Positions 1 to 7,668 are shown, counted from the first letter of the stretch. The stretch is DNA of 64,000 bases from Curtobacterium herbarum (GCF_016907335.1 NZ_JAFBBT010000001.1:2914001-2978000), one strand, 5' to 3'. A program made the numbers and translations. Notes: generated by a model from the letters alone, not told the origin.

Positions 1-1
1 G

Positions 2-2227
2 TCGCGGACACTCCGTCCCGACGCGTACCCGAAGTTCTACTTCCAAGCACCGACCGACGTGGTGCGGTACCTCGAAGACGCATCACTGCGGACGACCTTC
101 CCTGGTCGGTACGAACTGCTGCGTGGCGCCTGGCCGACGAAGTCCAACGACGTCGTCGTGTCCGAGCACCTCCTCGACGGATTGCCGACCAGCGATCGAT
201 CGAGTTTCACAGTGTTGTCCGGGCAGACCCGGTTCCACGTCACCGGAGTCATCCGCGACGACGATGACCGTCACGGGGACAGCATGGTCGCTGGCCCCGG
301 TACCTGGGCCGGACTGACACCCCGACCGGCAGCCCGGCAGTACCAACCCGCGGAGGGCCAGATCACCGTCTTCTGGCGTGGATCGGCAGACGCGGTCCAG
401 ATCGGCAGTGCAGCTGACCGAGTCCTCCCGCCGTTGCCGGCTGAACAGGGCGATCGCTCCGATGCGTGGAAGGCGAACCACGCGACGCGTGCCTCTCTGG
501 AGGCCGCTCGCCCCGTGGCGTTCGGCAGCGACCAGGTCGTCGTGTCCTACGCCCCGCTGCTCCTCATCGCGTTGCTCGTCGCGGCCCTGGCGATCGCGAC
601 GATGCGCCGACCGACCCTCGTGATGACCGACCGGCTCGTGCAGCTCGGCCTCCGCCGCCGCACAGTGACACTGCTGCAGGCCGGGGTCCTCACCGTGAGT
701 GCCGCGGTCGCCGTCGCATCCGGTGTCGTGGTCGGCGTGGCCGTCGCTGCACTCCTCCGCATCACGGTCCTCGCACCGATGGCGACGCAACCGTTCTCCC
801 CGATCGGCGGGATGACCGCAGCATCCTGGGTGGTCGTCACACTGCCGGTCGCAGTCCTCGCGGTGGGCGCGCTGTGGCCAGGACAGGGAGCGGCTGCGTC
901 GTCGTTCCCGGGGCTGACTCCGTTCTTGCACGACATCCACGTCGGGCTCGTCCGCCGTGTGCTGGTCGCGCTGCTCGTCGTCGCGGCGTTCGCGTTCGGA
1001 ACGACGTCGCGCGGTTGGCTGCTCGGCGCCTACGCGGCCATCGCGGCGGTGGTCCTGCTCACACCCGACGTCATCCGACTCGTGGTGTGGCTCCTTCCGA
1101 GAAGTCGTCCTCGTCTGTTCGTCGCACGGGGGATCATGCGTGCCTCGGTCGTGCGACAGGGTGTTGCCGCGGCAGTGGTCGCCGTCTGCATCGCAGTGCC
1201 GATCACCGTCGGTGCGCAGCTGGCGAGCAAGCAAGCGAACGACAGCGCGTTCACGTTCAGTACGGTGCCGGCCGGTCAGCTGTGGGTCGAGAAGGCGAGT
1301 GACACCGGGGACGTGGACGGCGTGTCCCGTGCTGTCGCCTCCGTCCCCGGGCTCGGGCGGCCAGTGGTGGTCCGCGGCCTCGCGGATCCACCGACCGCGT
1401 CCGGAGCAGCGGGCCCGGCTGCACGTTTCTCGCATGCCGCCGACGGCGGGACGGCCACCATGACCCTCGCGAACCCCGACGACCTCCGGAAGCTCGTGGG
1501 CGATGGCCTGCCGCAGAACGCCGAGTCCGTGCTCCGATCGGGCGGCGTCGTCGACTTCAGCGGTGCGCGAGGAGCGCAGGGTTTCGTCGTGGTCGCCAAC
1601 GGTGGTGAACGACAACTGACCACCCCCGCCCTGCGGACGGTCAAGGCGCACGTTGCTCGTGCCTTCAGCAGCCAGTTCTCCGGTGCTGTCCTCACCAGTA
1701 CCGCTCGTCGACTCGGACTGCCAGTGAGTCCTCCGGTGAAGTACCTCTACCCGTCGGTGAACGACACCGAGATCCGTTCCGCGGTGCGGGCCACCGTCCG
1801 TGCTGGGTACGACAGTGAGTTCGTGCACTACCACGTGCCACCGCCGGCTCCGGAGTTGCCGGCTGCTGCGCTGGTGTTCTTCGCGGGGCTCGTCTTCGGC
1901 GGCTTCGTGGTCCTGCTCCTCGTCATCACCGACCAGGCGCATCGTCTCCGGAGCTACTCGGAGCAGTTGGTGGCACTCGGCATCCGGCCGTCCTGGACTC
2001 GCGGCGTGCTCGTCCTGCAGACGGCGATCGTCGTCGGTGTCGGCCTGCTCGCCGGGCTCGTCGGCAGCGCTCTGGGTCTCCGGGTGATCGCGGGGCACTA
2101 CGTCGTCACCGCGGTCCCGGGTCTCCCGATCGTTGCATCACTCGTCCTCACCGTCATCGCTGCCGGCCTCGCGACTGCCCTGGCGTCACGGGCCTTGACA
2201 GCGGGATCAGTGGTGAACGCGGCGTAG
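2..2227 (+). CDS. FtsX-like permease, 5' end outside the window
   Basis: The reading frame is open from the first bases, so the gene starts upstream of the window and about 741 codons remain; the GTG at 59 is only an internal codon. Hydrophobic segments cluster around bases 545-610, 690-760, 820-880, 950-1100 and 1160-1210, followed by a long extracytoplasmic stretch, then three more near 1850-1930, 2010-2080 and 2110-2180. That layout, with a C-terminal FtsX-like membrane module, fits permeases of the MacB/FtsX type that work with an ABC ATPase on lipoproteins or peptides. The ATPase partner is not in the window and would be expected upstream. Substrate unknown. Confidence 0.8.
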   Translation, partial: SRTLRPDAYPKFYFQAPTDVVRYLEDASLRTTFPGRYELLRGAWPTKSNDVVVSEHLLDGLPTSDRSSFTVLSGQTRFHVTGVIRDDDDRHGDSMVAGPGTWAGLTPRPAARQYQPAEGQITVFWRGSADAVQIGSAADRVLPPLPAEQGDRSDAWKANHATRASLEAARPVAFGSDQVVVSYAPLLLIALLVAALAIATMRRPTLVMTDRLVQLGLRRRTVTLLQAGVLTVSAAVAVASGVVVGVAVAALLRITVLAPMATQPFSPIGGMTAASWVVVTLPVAVLAVGALWPGQGAAASSFPGLTPFLHDIHVGLVRRVLVALLVVAAFAFGTTSRGWLLGAYAAIAAVVLLTPDVIRLVVWLLPRSRPRLFVARGIMRASVVRQGVAAAVVAVCIAVPITVGAQLASKQANDSAFTFSTVPAGQLWVEKASDTGDVDGVSRAVASVPGLGRPVVVRGLADPPTASGAAGPAARFSHAADGGTATMTLANPDDLRKLVGDGLPQNAESVLRSGGVVDFSGARGAQGFVVVANGGERQLTTPALRTVKAHVARAFSSQFSGAVLTSTARRLGLPVSPPVKYLYPSVNDTEIRSAVRATVRAGYDSEFVHYHVPPPAPELPAAALVFFAGLVFGGFVVLLLVITDQAHRLRSYSEQLVALGIRPSWTRGVLVLQTAIVVGVGLLAGLVGSALGLRVIAGHYVVTAVPGLPIVASLVLTVIAAGLATALASRALTAGSVVNAA

Positions 2228-2257
2228 GTCCCACCCGTCAGCGGGCAACTCACTGTC

Positions 2258-2263
2258 TACGGT
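2258..2263 (+). promoter_or_regulatory. -10 box (TACGGT) for leader ORF and HAD gene
   Basis: TACGGT lies 6 bases before the ATG at 2270, the same spacing seen at many other starts in the window. Transcription would begin at or next to that ATG, giving a leaderless mRNA. No good -35 hexamer is visible (CCGTCA at 2235 is the nearest). Confidence 0.5.
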
Positions 2264-2269
2264 GGTGCC

Positions 2270-2326
2270 ATGCGGTCCCTCACCACCCTCGACGCCGTCA
2301 TGGCGTTCTGTCTGGACCTCGGATGA
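2270..2326 (+). CDS. 18-residue leader peptide coupled to HAD gene
   Basis: An ATG 6 bases after a TACGGT -10 box opens an 18-codon frame (MRSLTTLDAVMAFCLDLG) whose stop overlaps the HAD start as ATGA at 2323-2326. The peptide resembles nothing I recognise. If transcription starts at 2270, ribosomes would load on this frame first and pass to the HAD gene by stop/start coupling. It has no run of identical amino acids that would suggest attenuation. The alternative is that it is accidental and the HAD gene is read from its own start. Confidence 0.4.
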   Translation: MRSLTTLDAVMAFCLDLG

Positions 2327-3027
2327 CGACACCACTGGCAGCCTGCTTCGACCTGGACGGCACGCTGTTCGACCACGCCGGCGCAGCTCAGGTCGGGGCA
2401 GCGGCGTTCCTCGAGCGTCAGGGAGCGGAGAGCACGGAGGCCGCGCTCGCCTCCTGGTTCGCCGCCGAGGAGGAGCAGTTCGAACGGTGGCGCCTCGGGG
2501 AGGTCAGCTTCCCGGAGCAACGTCGGCAGCGCCTCCGGACCGTCCTGCCGCCGCTCGGTTGCGTCGTCGCCGCAGACGACGCGGGGGTGGACGCGATGTT
2601 CGCGGACTACCTCCGCTCGTACCGGGCTGCGTGGCGGACGTTCCCCGACGTCGCGGACCTCCTGCGAGACCTCCGCGCGCAGGGGTACCGCGTCGGGCTC
2701 CTCACCAACGGATCCGAGGAGCAGCAGCTCGACAAGCTCGCGCAGACCGGGATCGACCAGCTGTTCGACGTCGTCTGCGTCTCGGAGCGGATCGGGTTCC
2801 AGAAGCCCCACGCCGGTGCGTTCGCGGCACTCGCGGCCGAGGTGGGGGTCCGCCCCGCCGACTGCGCCTTCTTCGGCGACGATCCCGTCCGCGACGTGGC
2901 CGGCGCTCGATCTGCCGGGATGCGAGGCGTCCTGATCGACCGTGCGACGCAGGACGCGGCGACCGTCAGGGACCTCGTGTTCTCGACCATGGCCTCCCGG
3001 GGTGACTGCAGCGCAGCCACGTCGTAG
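2323..3027 (+). CDS. HAD superfamily hydrolase (subfamily IA)
   Basis: 234 residues. Motif I DLDGTLF near residues 10-16 carries the nucleophile Asp and the second acid; motif II is LLTNGS near 126-131; motif III Lys is in QKPHAG near 160; motif IV is FFGDDPVRD near 184-192. An alpha-helical cap lies between motifs I and II, as in class IA phosphatases of the Gph/YjjG type. It probably dephosphorylates a small cytosolic metabolite; the substrate cannot be told from sequence. The ATG overlaps the stop of an 18-codon leader ORF. Full length for the family. Confidence 0.88.
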   Translation: MTTPLAACFDLDGTLFDHAGAAQVGAAAFLERQGAESTEAALASWFAAEEEQFERWRLGEVSFPEQRRQRLRTVLPPLGCVVAADDAGVDAMFADYLRSYRAAWRTFPDVADLLRDLRAQGYRVGLLTNGSEEQQLDKLAQTGIDQLFDVVCVSERIGFQKPHAGAFAALAAEVGVRPADCAFFGDDPVRDVAGARSAGMRGVLIDRATQDAATVRDLVFSTMASRGDCSAATS

Positions 3028-3057
3028 CGTGTCAGGAAGTCGAACGAGGGGACGACC

Positions 3058-3234
3058 ATGAAGTGGACTGCTGGGGACATCGTCATCGCGGTGTGTGCGG
3101 GGATCTGTCTGGTGCTCGGAGTGGTCGTGGCTCCGGCCGCATCCGGGTCCGTCTGGATCCCGGTGCTGATCGGGCTCGCACTGGTCGTGATGCTCGTGCA
3201 GGTCCGGCGGCAGCGGAGCCGTCGCGCTGGATGA
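3058..3234 (+). CDS. small two-helix membrane protein
   Basis: 58 residues, starting MKWTAGDIVIAVCAG. Two hydrophobic stretches (residues 8-27 and 31-48) are followed by an Arg-rich tail, so a hairpin membrane protein with a cytoplasmic C-terminus is likely. A GAGGGG ribosome site precedes the ATG, and a TAGCGT -10-like box overlaps the stop of the HAD gene at 3025. Its stop overlaps the next start (ATGA), so it is translationally coupled to the acetyltransferase. The family is not recognised; similar short two-helix proteins are common in Microbacteriaceae. Confidence 0.65.
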   Translation: MKWTAGDIVIAVCAGICLVLGVVVAPAASGSVWIPVLIGLALVVMLVQVRRQRSRRAG

Positions 3235-3755
3235 CATCGCGTCCTCGGTCGACGCTGGAGCTGGTGCAGCCGAGTCCGGAGCTGCGCGACGCCTGGCTGG
3301 AGGCCCATCACGAGTGGAGGCCGGGCCTCCATGAGGACGGGTTCGGCATCGGACCGACGGACGACGTCGAAAGCGCGGACGGGTTCCGGGCGTGGCTCGA
3401 ACGCGGGCGGCACGACCCCACGTCCCTCTGGTGGATCGTCGACGGCGGAACCGTGCTGGGCGGCATCGCCCTGAGGTGCGCGGAGGACGAGCGGGTACCG
3501 CGACTGGGCCACGTCGGGTACGGCGTCCGCCCGTCCGCGCGCGGTCGAGGTGTCGGCACGTGGGCGCTCCGTGAGGTGCTGGCCTTCGCGGAAGAGCACG
3601 GGTGGGACTCGGTCACCGCCGTCTGTCACGACGACAACGCGGGGTCGATCGCGACGCTGGAACACGTGGGTGGGGTCGTCGTCGCTCGGGAGGACCGTGG
3701 GGCCGTCCGACTCCGCCGCTATGCGATCCCGCTGGGGAACCCCACCGCCGGATGA
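3231..3755 (+). CDS. GNAT family N-acetyltransferase (RimJ/RimL-like)
   Basis: 174 residues. The acetyl-CoA pyrophosphate-binding motif appears as VRPSARGRGVGTWAL near residues 103-117, preceded by the beta-4 strand LGHVGYG and followed by VCHDDNAGSIATLEHVGG, the usual GNAT motif B region where an Asn contacts CoA. The acceptor substrate is unknown. The ATG at 3231 was chosen because it overlaps the stop of the preceding small membrane protein; the open frame extends further upstream but without similarity to the family. Confidence 0.85.
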   Translation: MTSRPRSTLELVQPSPELRDAWLEAHHEWRPGLHEDGFGIGPTDDVESADGFRAWLERGRHDPTSLWWIVDGGTVLGGIALRCAEDERVPRLGHVGYGVRPSARGRGVGTWALREVLAFAEEHGWDSVTAVCHDDNAGSIATLEHVGGVVVAREDRGAVRLRRYAIPLGNPTAG

Positions 3756-3768
3756 CCCGTCGCTTCGG

Positions 3769-3774
3769 TACCGT
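3769..3774 (+). promoter_or_regulatory. -10 box (TACCGT) for the FMN reductase gene
   Basis: TACCGT lies 6 bases before the GTG at 3781, implying leaderless transcription and supporting that GTG as the true start. Confidence 0.5.
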
Positions 3775-3780
3775 GCTCGT

Positions 3781-4359
3781 GTGTCGTCGCTGAGCCTCCC
3801 GGTCTTCTCCTGCAGCCTCGACCCTGCGAGCGTGAGTCGCCGTCTCGCCGAGCACGCGGCCGACGCCATCTCCTCGCAGGGACATCGGAGCACGGTCATC
3901 GACCTGGCGGACGTCTCGCTACCGCAGTTCGACAACGACCAGGTCTTCGACAGCGACGCGTTCAGCACCGTGCACCGCGTCATCGACGAAGCGGACGGCG
4001 TCGTCCTCGCCTTCCCGATCTACAACTGGGCGCCGTCGTCGACCGTGAAGTCGCTCATCGAGTCCACCGGCGCGACCGGAGCAGGTCGGCGCGCGGCGTG
4101 GTTCGACAAGGTCGTCACGTTCGTCTGCGCTGCCGGTCTGCCGCACAGCACCATGGCCACCGGACCACTCGCGCAGTCACTGATGCTCGACTTCAAGTGC
4201 ATCGTGAACCCCTACACGGCGTACTTCGCCGAGCGGGACTGGGACGGCGACCAGCTGCGGCCCGACCGCGCCGGTCGTCTCGACAAGACGGTGTCGGTCC
4301 ACGTCGAACTGGCACGACTGCTGCAGGGCAGGACGTACTCGTCGGACTGGGAGGTCTGA
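3781..4359 (+). CDS. NADPH-dependent FMN reductase-like protein
   Basis: 192 residues of flavodoxin-like fold. The N-terminal strand SLPVFSCSLDPASVSRRLA is the phosphate-binding loop region, and FPIYNWAPSSTVKSLIE near 80-96 is the conserved family segment (P-x-Y-N...K..I) that contacts FMN. It is expected to reduce flavin, quinone or an azo compound using NAD(P)H in the cytoplasm. The GTG start follows a -10 box by 6 bases; no other plausible start is nearby. The next gene is convergent, so the unit is monocistronic. Confidence 0.82.
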   Translation: MSSLSLPVFSCSLDPASVSRRLAEHAADAISSQGHRSTVIDLADVSLPQFDNDQVFDSDAFSTVHRVIDEADGVVLAFPIYNWAPSSTVKSLIESTGATGAGRRAAWFDKVVTFVCAAGLPHSTMATGPLAQSLMLDFKCIVNPYTAYFAERDWDGDQLRPDRAGRLDKTVSVHVELARLLQGRTYSSDWEV

Positions 4360-4398
4360 CGGCGACGGGCACCGGTCGGGAGGCGCGGCGACCGTCCG

Positions 4399-4872
4399 TC
4401 AGGCCAGCTCCCGTCGGTAGTACAGGAACGCCGCACGGCGCTCGACCTCGACCTCGACCTCGACCTCGACGAAGCCGTTCTTCTCGAGGACCCGCCGCGA
4501 GGCGAGGTTCGTGACGTCCGTGTCCGCCACGGCCGCCTGTGCTCCGTTGTCCGCCGCGTGCCGGAGTGCCAGTTCGACGGCCTCGGTCGCGAGTCCTGCA
4601 CCCCGGGCCGACGGCACGAGCCCGTACCCGAACTCCACGGTGCCGGTTCCGTCCGGTGGGCCGAAGAATCCGATGCCGCCGACCGCCAGGCCGTCCGATC
4701 GCCGCCGGACCAGGTACATGGTGAAGACCGGGTCGGTACTCGACGCAGCCGCGAGCGAACGCAGGGGGTCGAGCTCGTCCGCGAAGGGGTACTCCGGATC
4801 CCAGTCGTCGCCCGGCTGCTCGTCGCGGGCGACGATGCGGCGCGCGAGCTCCGGCGAGATTACTTCGAGCAC
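4399..4872 (-). CDS. GNAT family N-acetyltransferase
   Basis: About 157 residues. The CoA-binding motif reads LVPSARGAGLATEAVELAL, followed by VADTDVTNLASRRVLEKNGF, with the Asn and the R-V-L-x-K-x-G-F typical of RimJ-type acetyltransferases. The substrate is unknown. I prefer the GTG at 4872, which begins the conserved part (VLEVISPELARRI); a GTG at 4896 is the alternative and would add 8 residues. The C-terminal part contains an in-frame Val-Glu dipeptide repeat made by a perfect 6-bp tandem repeat. The gene is divergent from the histidine phosphatase gene, with overlapping promoter space. Confidence 0.78.
   Translation of the reverse strand: MLEVISPELARRIVARDEQPGDDWDPEYPFADELDPLRSLAAASSTDPVFTMYLVRRRSDGLAVGGIGFFGPPDGTGTVEFGYGLVPSARGAGLATEAVELALRHAADNGAQAAVADTDVTNLASRRVLEKNGFVEVEVEVEVERRAAFLYYRRELA
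4441..4470 (-). repeat. 6-bp tandem repeat, 5 copies, inside acetyltransferase gene
   Basis: On the + strand the unit CTCGAC is present five times without error; on the coding strand it encodes five Val-Glu pairs. Copy changes would add or remove two residues without a frameshift. Confidence 0.9.
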
Positions 4873-4906
4873 GGTTCGACCACCGACGAGGACCACACCT
4901 CGACAG

Positions 4907-4912
4907 TACTGT
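4907..4912 (+). promoter_or_regulatory. -10 box (TACTGT) for histidine phosphatase gene
   Basis: TACTGT lies 6 bases before the ATG at 4919, again the leaderless spacing. It sits in the 46-base divergent gap with the acetyltransferase gene, so both promoters must overlap. Confidence 0.5.
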
Positions 4913-4918
4913 CGTCGG

Positions 4919-5476
4919 ATGCACTGCACGTTCCTCACCCACCCCGAGGTCGTCGTGGACCCCGCTGTGCCGATCGAGGACTGGGGCCTGTCACCACAGG
5001 GCGAAGCCCGCGCCGGACGTGCCGCTTCCGTCCTGCCCCGGCCGGAGCGCCTGGTCAGCAGCGCCGAGCGGAAGGCGCTCGACACCACCCGCGTCCTCGC
5101 CAGGTCGTGGCAGCTCGACGCCGAGGTCGACGCGCGGCTGGGCGAGATGGACCGCAGCGCGACGGGCTACCTCGACCCGCAGGAGTTCGAGCCGACCGTG
5201 GACGCGTTCTTCGCTCGGCCCGTCGAGTCGGTCCGCGGATGGGAACGAGCCGTCGACGCCCAACGCCGGGTCGAAGACGCGGTCCGTCGGCTCGTCGCCG
5301 AGACGCCGGAGCGTTCGATCGTGTTCGTCGCACACGGCGGGGTCGGAGCGCTCCTGCTGGCGAGCCTGACCCGGGTCCCGATCACCCGTGAGCTCGACCA
5401 GCCGGGCATGGGCAGCGCGTTCCGGTTCGACCCGACGCGTTGGGAGGCGCTGTCCACCTGGCAACGGATCGCCTGA
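4919..5476 (+). CDS. histidine phosphatase family protein
   Basis: 185 residues of the phosphoglycerate-mutase fold. The phosphate-accepting His is in FLTHPEV near residue 8, and the second active-site His is in VFVAHGGVGALLL near 133-145, with Glu in GEMDRSATG region near 76. The Arg that usually precedes the catalytic His (R-H-G) is Thr here, a departure from the standard motif; whether it is active needs testing. The substrate is unknown; such proteins act on small phosphate esters. The ATG is set by the leaderless -10 box. It converges with a small membrane-protein gene. Confidence 0.8.
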   Translation: MHCTFLTHPEVVVDPAVPIEDWGLSPQGEARAGRAASVLPRPERLVSSAERKALDTTRVLARSWQLDAEVDARLGEMDRSATGYLDPQEFEPTVDAFFARPVESVRGWERAVDAQRRVEDAVRRLVAETPERSIVFVAHGGVGALLLASLTRVPITRELDQPGMGSAFRFDPTRWEALSTWQRIA

Positions 5477-5504
5477 CACGACGGATCCGACGGCGACGAA
5501 CCCG

Positions 5505-5729
5505 TCAGGGACTCGGCAGCAAGCCGGGCAACAGACCCAACCCGAGGACCATCGGTGCCAACACGACGACGAACGTGCCGACCCCCACCACCACGGCGCC
5601 GACCCCCGACACGATCGCGGTGAGCAGCCCGAGCAGCCCCACGAGCCCGGCCGCCCGCCCGACGTCGCCGCCACCCGGAACCACGGTCATCGCGCTCGAG
5701 AACAGCGCGCGCATCGAATCGTCAGCCAT
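5505..5729 (-). CDS. small hydrophobic membrane protein
   Basis: 74 residues starting MADDSMRALFSS. A Gly/Val-rich hydrophobic stretch runs from about residue 25 to the C-terminus and can make two membrane helices ending in a Pro/Leu-rich tail. The start is chosen by composition, since upstream in-frame sequence loses protein character; a second ATG five codons later is an alternative. The family is not recognised. It is convergent with the histidine phosphatase gene and divergent from the lipoprotein gene at 5826. Confidence 0.55.
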   Translation of the reverse strand: MADDSMRALFSSAMTVVPGGGDVGRAAGLVGLLGLLTAIVSGVGAVVVGVGTFVVVLAPMVLGLGLLPGLLPSP

Positions 5730-5825
5730 CCCCGCACAGTAATCCCGCCACCCGGGGGTCATCCCCACCCCGGTCCGGCAGGTGGCCACATTCCCGGGCA
5801 GGCACGCCGCCGAGACGATGGACAC

Positions 5826-6353
5826 ATGACCTCGACGCAGCACCCCACCACGAACGACACCACCCAGCCCACCACCCGATCCGAGCGTTCCGCCCTGACC
5901 TCCGCGGTCGGCGTCCTCGGCATGGGCGTCGTCGTCCTGGCCCTCGCCGGCTGCAGCGTGGTGAAGCCGTACCTGCCCGAGCAGCAGGAGCACTACGACA
6001 CCTACGCCGACGCCCCGTCGAAGGCCGACTCCGAGGACCTCGCCTGGTTCATGCCGAAATGGGTGCCGGCGGACGCGAAGGACATCGACGTCCGTATCGA
6101 CACGAGCAAGCCGGGCTACGTGATCGGCTTCACCTCGGCGGACGGCGTCGACACGAGCGCGTGCAAGCCGGTCGACGGCGCGAAGGGCGGCCCGGCGATG
6201 ACCGCGGGCTTCCTGCCCGATCGCCTGCCGACCTCGTCACTCGTCACCTGCGGCGACGGCCGCCTCACCACCGAGGTGGACGGCCGCTGGTACGGCTGGA
6301 AGCCGGTCGAGCCGGTGGCCTCCGACGAGAACGACACCCTCCGCACCGACTGA
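5826..6353 (+). CDS. predicted lipoprotein of unknown function
   Basis: 175 residues. The N-terminus is polar (Thr/Gln-rich, about 30 residues), then a hydrophobic segment ends in the lipobox LAGC near residue 41, so the mature protein should be lipid-anchored on the outer face of the membrane. Two further Cys residues (VDTSACKP and VTCGDG) could form a disulfide. The fold is not recognised. A perfect 10-bp hairpin follows 31 bases after the stop. A weak GACGAT box lies 6 bases before the ATG. Confidence 0.75.
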   Translation: MTSTQHPTTNDTTQPTTRSERSALTSAVGVLGMGVVVLALAGCSVVKPYLPEQQEHYDTYADAPSKADSEDLAWFMPKWVPADAKDIDVRIDTSKPGYVIGFTSADGVDTSACKPVDGAKGGPAMTAGFLPDRLPTSSLVTCGDGRLTTEVDGRWYGWKPVEPVASDENDTLRTD

Positions 6354-6383
6354 CCGGCGCCCGACTGTCCCGGGAACGTCGGA

Positions 6384-6407
6384 GCCCCGCCGGTGTTCCG
6401 GCGGGGC
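6384..6407 (+). terminator. hairpin terminator after lipoprotein gene
   Basis: Perfect inverted repeat GCCCCGCCGG / CCGGCGGGGC with a TGTT loop. No T-run follows, as is usual in high-GC actinobacteria. Confidence 0.6.
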
Positions 6408-6505
6408 CCTGGTCGTGCTGTTCCGGAGGTCGTGCTCCGGGTGGTGCTTCGCTGCTGCGCGCGATCCCTCGTGGTCGGGTGACCGTGATCAGTCGTCCGT
6501 GGCGG

Positions 6506-6829
6506 TCAGTCGACCGGGCGGATGACCGACGGGAGCACGATGTGCAGACGCTCGGCGAGACGCGACTGTGCGTCCTCCAGCGAGCGGAAGTCCCCGACGT
6601 ACTGGCCGAACGTGTCGGACACGAAGTAGTGCCCGTCGCGCTTGTCGACCGTGCCACCGAAGTAGCCGCCGTAGTTGGCGGACCAGAGGCCGGGTTCGAC
6701 CTCGGCCCACGACAGGGAGGCGCGCGACGGAGTGTGGGCCACCTGGGCCTCGAGCACGGCGATCGTGTCCACCGTGTCGGTGTCCAGCGTCACCTCGACC
6801 TGGTGCACGTCGTGGCTGATGATCGTCAT
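6506..6829 (-). CDS. small conserved protein, paralog of the gene at 43616
   Basis: 107 residues, soluble, no signal peptide, family not recognised. It is clearly related to the 110-residue protein at 43616-43948: both share ANYGGYFGG, VDKRDG, SDTFG, VGDF.SLEDAQ and the ending LPSVIRP. A GGAGC ribosome site precedes the ATG. The acidic N-terminal half (VEVTLDTDTVDTIAVLEAQ) is followed by a Gly/Tyr/Phe-rich centre. The upstream region has the same array of short motifs as its paralog, suggesting common control. No partner gene is adjacent. Confidence 0.72.
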   Translation of the reverse strand: MTIISHDVHQVEVTLDTDTVDTIAVLEAQVAHTPSRASLSWAEVEPGLWSANYGGYFGGTVDKRDGHYFVSDTFGQYVGDFRSLEDAQSRLAERLHIVLPSVIRPVD

Positions 6830-6850
6830 GGCCCTGCTCCTTCACGTTCT

Positions 6851-7009
6851 GGGGTACATCTGCTTGCGGGACAACGGTACGGCGCGCACCGATCCCCCAC
6901 GAGCCATCCCCGTCGATTCACGGGTTCTCCTGATGCACTCCGGTATCGAAGCCCGGAAAACCGGGACGGAACGTCACGTTTCCGGGGTACAGGGGACAAA
7001 CCGGGGTAC
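6851..7009 (-). promoter_or_regulatory. upstream motif array shared with the paralog at 43616
   Basis: Read on the minus strand toward the gene: GTACCCC at 7009-7003 and 6990-6984 (19 bases apart), a CCCGG/CCGGG hairpin at 6952-6965, the 17-base block 6927-6911 (+ strand CGTCGATTCACGGGTTC), a TACCGT -10-like box at 6879-6874, and GTACCCC at 6857-6851 just before the ribosome site. The same order and nearly the same spacing occur at 43969-44129. The rest of this 283-base gap shows no gene. Confidence 0.6.
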
Positions 7010-7099
7010 TCGCTTTCTGGACGGGATCCAGCTGGGTGGGGCGCGCCTCCCGTCCGACGGTCCGCCCCGCGGCGGACCCGGTCTAAAGGCACGCACCGG

Positions 7100-7105
7100 T
7101 AGCGT
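7100..7105 (+). promoter_or_regulatory. -10 box (TAGCGT) for VanZ-like gene
   Basis: TAGCGT lies 7 bases before the GTG at 7113, the leaderless spacing. Confidence 0.45.
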
Positions 7106-7112
7106 CGCTCCC

Positions 7113-7655
7113 GTGACCCCCGACCGATCGGAACCCGACGTGCCCGACGTGACGTCGGCCGCGGTCCGACGGGTGGTCGCCTCCGGACACGCGCTCCGCC
7201 GCCGCGGCGGCACGAGCGCCCACGCGACCGGCCGCAGTCGCCGGGTCGCCGGTGTACTGGCCGTCGCCTACGGGGTGGCGGTGGTCCTCATCGGCTTCTG
7301 GGGCACGCCCGTCGACGCCAGCGCGCAGCCGTGGCTCGATCGCTTGATCGGTGCCGCGCAACGACGTGGCGCGCCGGGCTGGTTCGACTACGTGATGATC
7401 GAGTCGCTGGCGAACGTGGCGTTCTTCGTGCCGCTGGGGCTGCTCGTCGTCCTGCTCGCCGGCGCACGCTGGTGGTGGGCCGGCGCGGGCGCGGGCCTGC
7501 TCGTCAGCGCGACGATCGAGACCGGCCAGGCGCTGTTCCTGCCGGCGCGGTTCGCCACGATCGACGACGTCGTCGCGAACACGATGGGCGCGGTCCTCGG
7601 AGCGGTGCTCGGGGTCGTGCTGCTCGCGGCGGCCGCTAGGCGGCGGCGGGTCTAG
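7113..7655 (+). CDS. VanZ family membrane protein
   Basis: 180 residues. After a cytoplasmic N-terminus rich in Arg there are four hydrophobic helices: VLAVAYGVAVVLIGFW near 48-65, ANVAFFVPLGLLVVLL near 105-122, AGAGAGLLVSATIETGQALF near 130-150, and VVANTMGAVLGAVLGVVLLAA near 155-176. The E-T-x-Q followed by R-x-x-x-x-D-D-V-x-x-N pattern is the VanZ-like signature. Family members are linked to teicoplanin resistance in enterococci, but most have no known role. The GTG at 7113 follows a -10 box; a GTG at 7140 is an alternative. Confidence 0.8.
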   Translation: MTPDRSEPDVPDVTSAAVRRVVASGHALRRRGGTSAHATGRSRRVAGVLAVAYGVAVVLIGFWGTPVDASAQPWLDRLIGAAQRRGAPGWFDYVMIESLANVAFFVPLGLLVVLLAGARWWWAGAGAGLLVSATIETGQALFLPARFATIDDVVANTMGAVLGAVLGVVLLAAAARRRRV

Positions 7656-7668
7656 CGCTGCTGGTCGG

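Noticed and set aside
83..2098. Long minus-strand open frame opposite the permease gene
   Set aside because: Its product is rich in Arg, Asp, His and Gln with no domain, as expected for the antisense of a high-GC gene; the + frame has membrane helices and good codon use.
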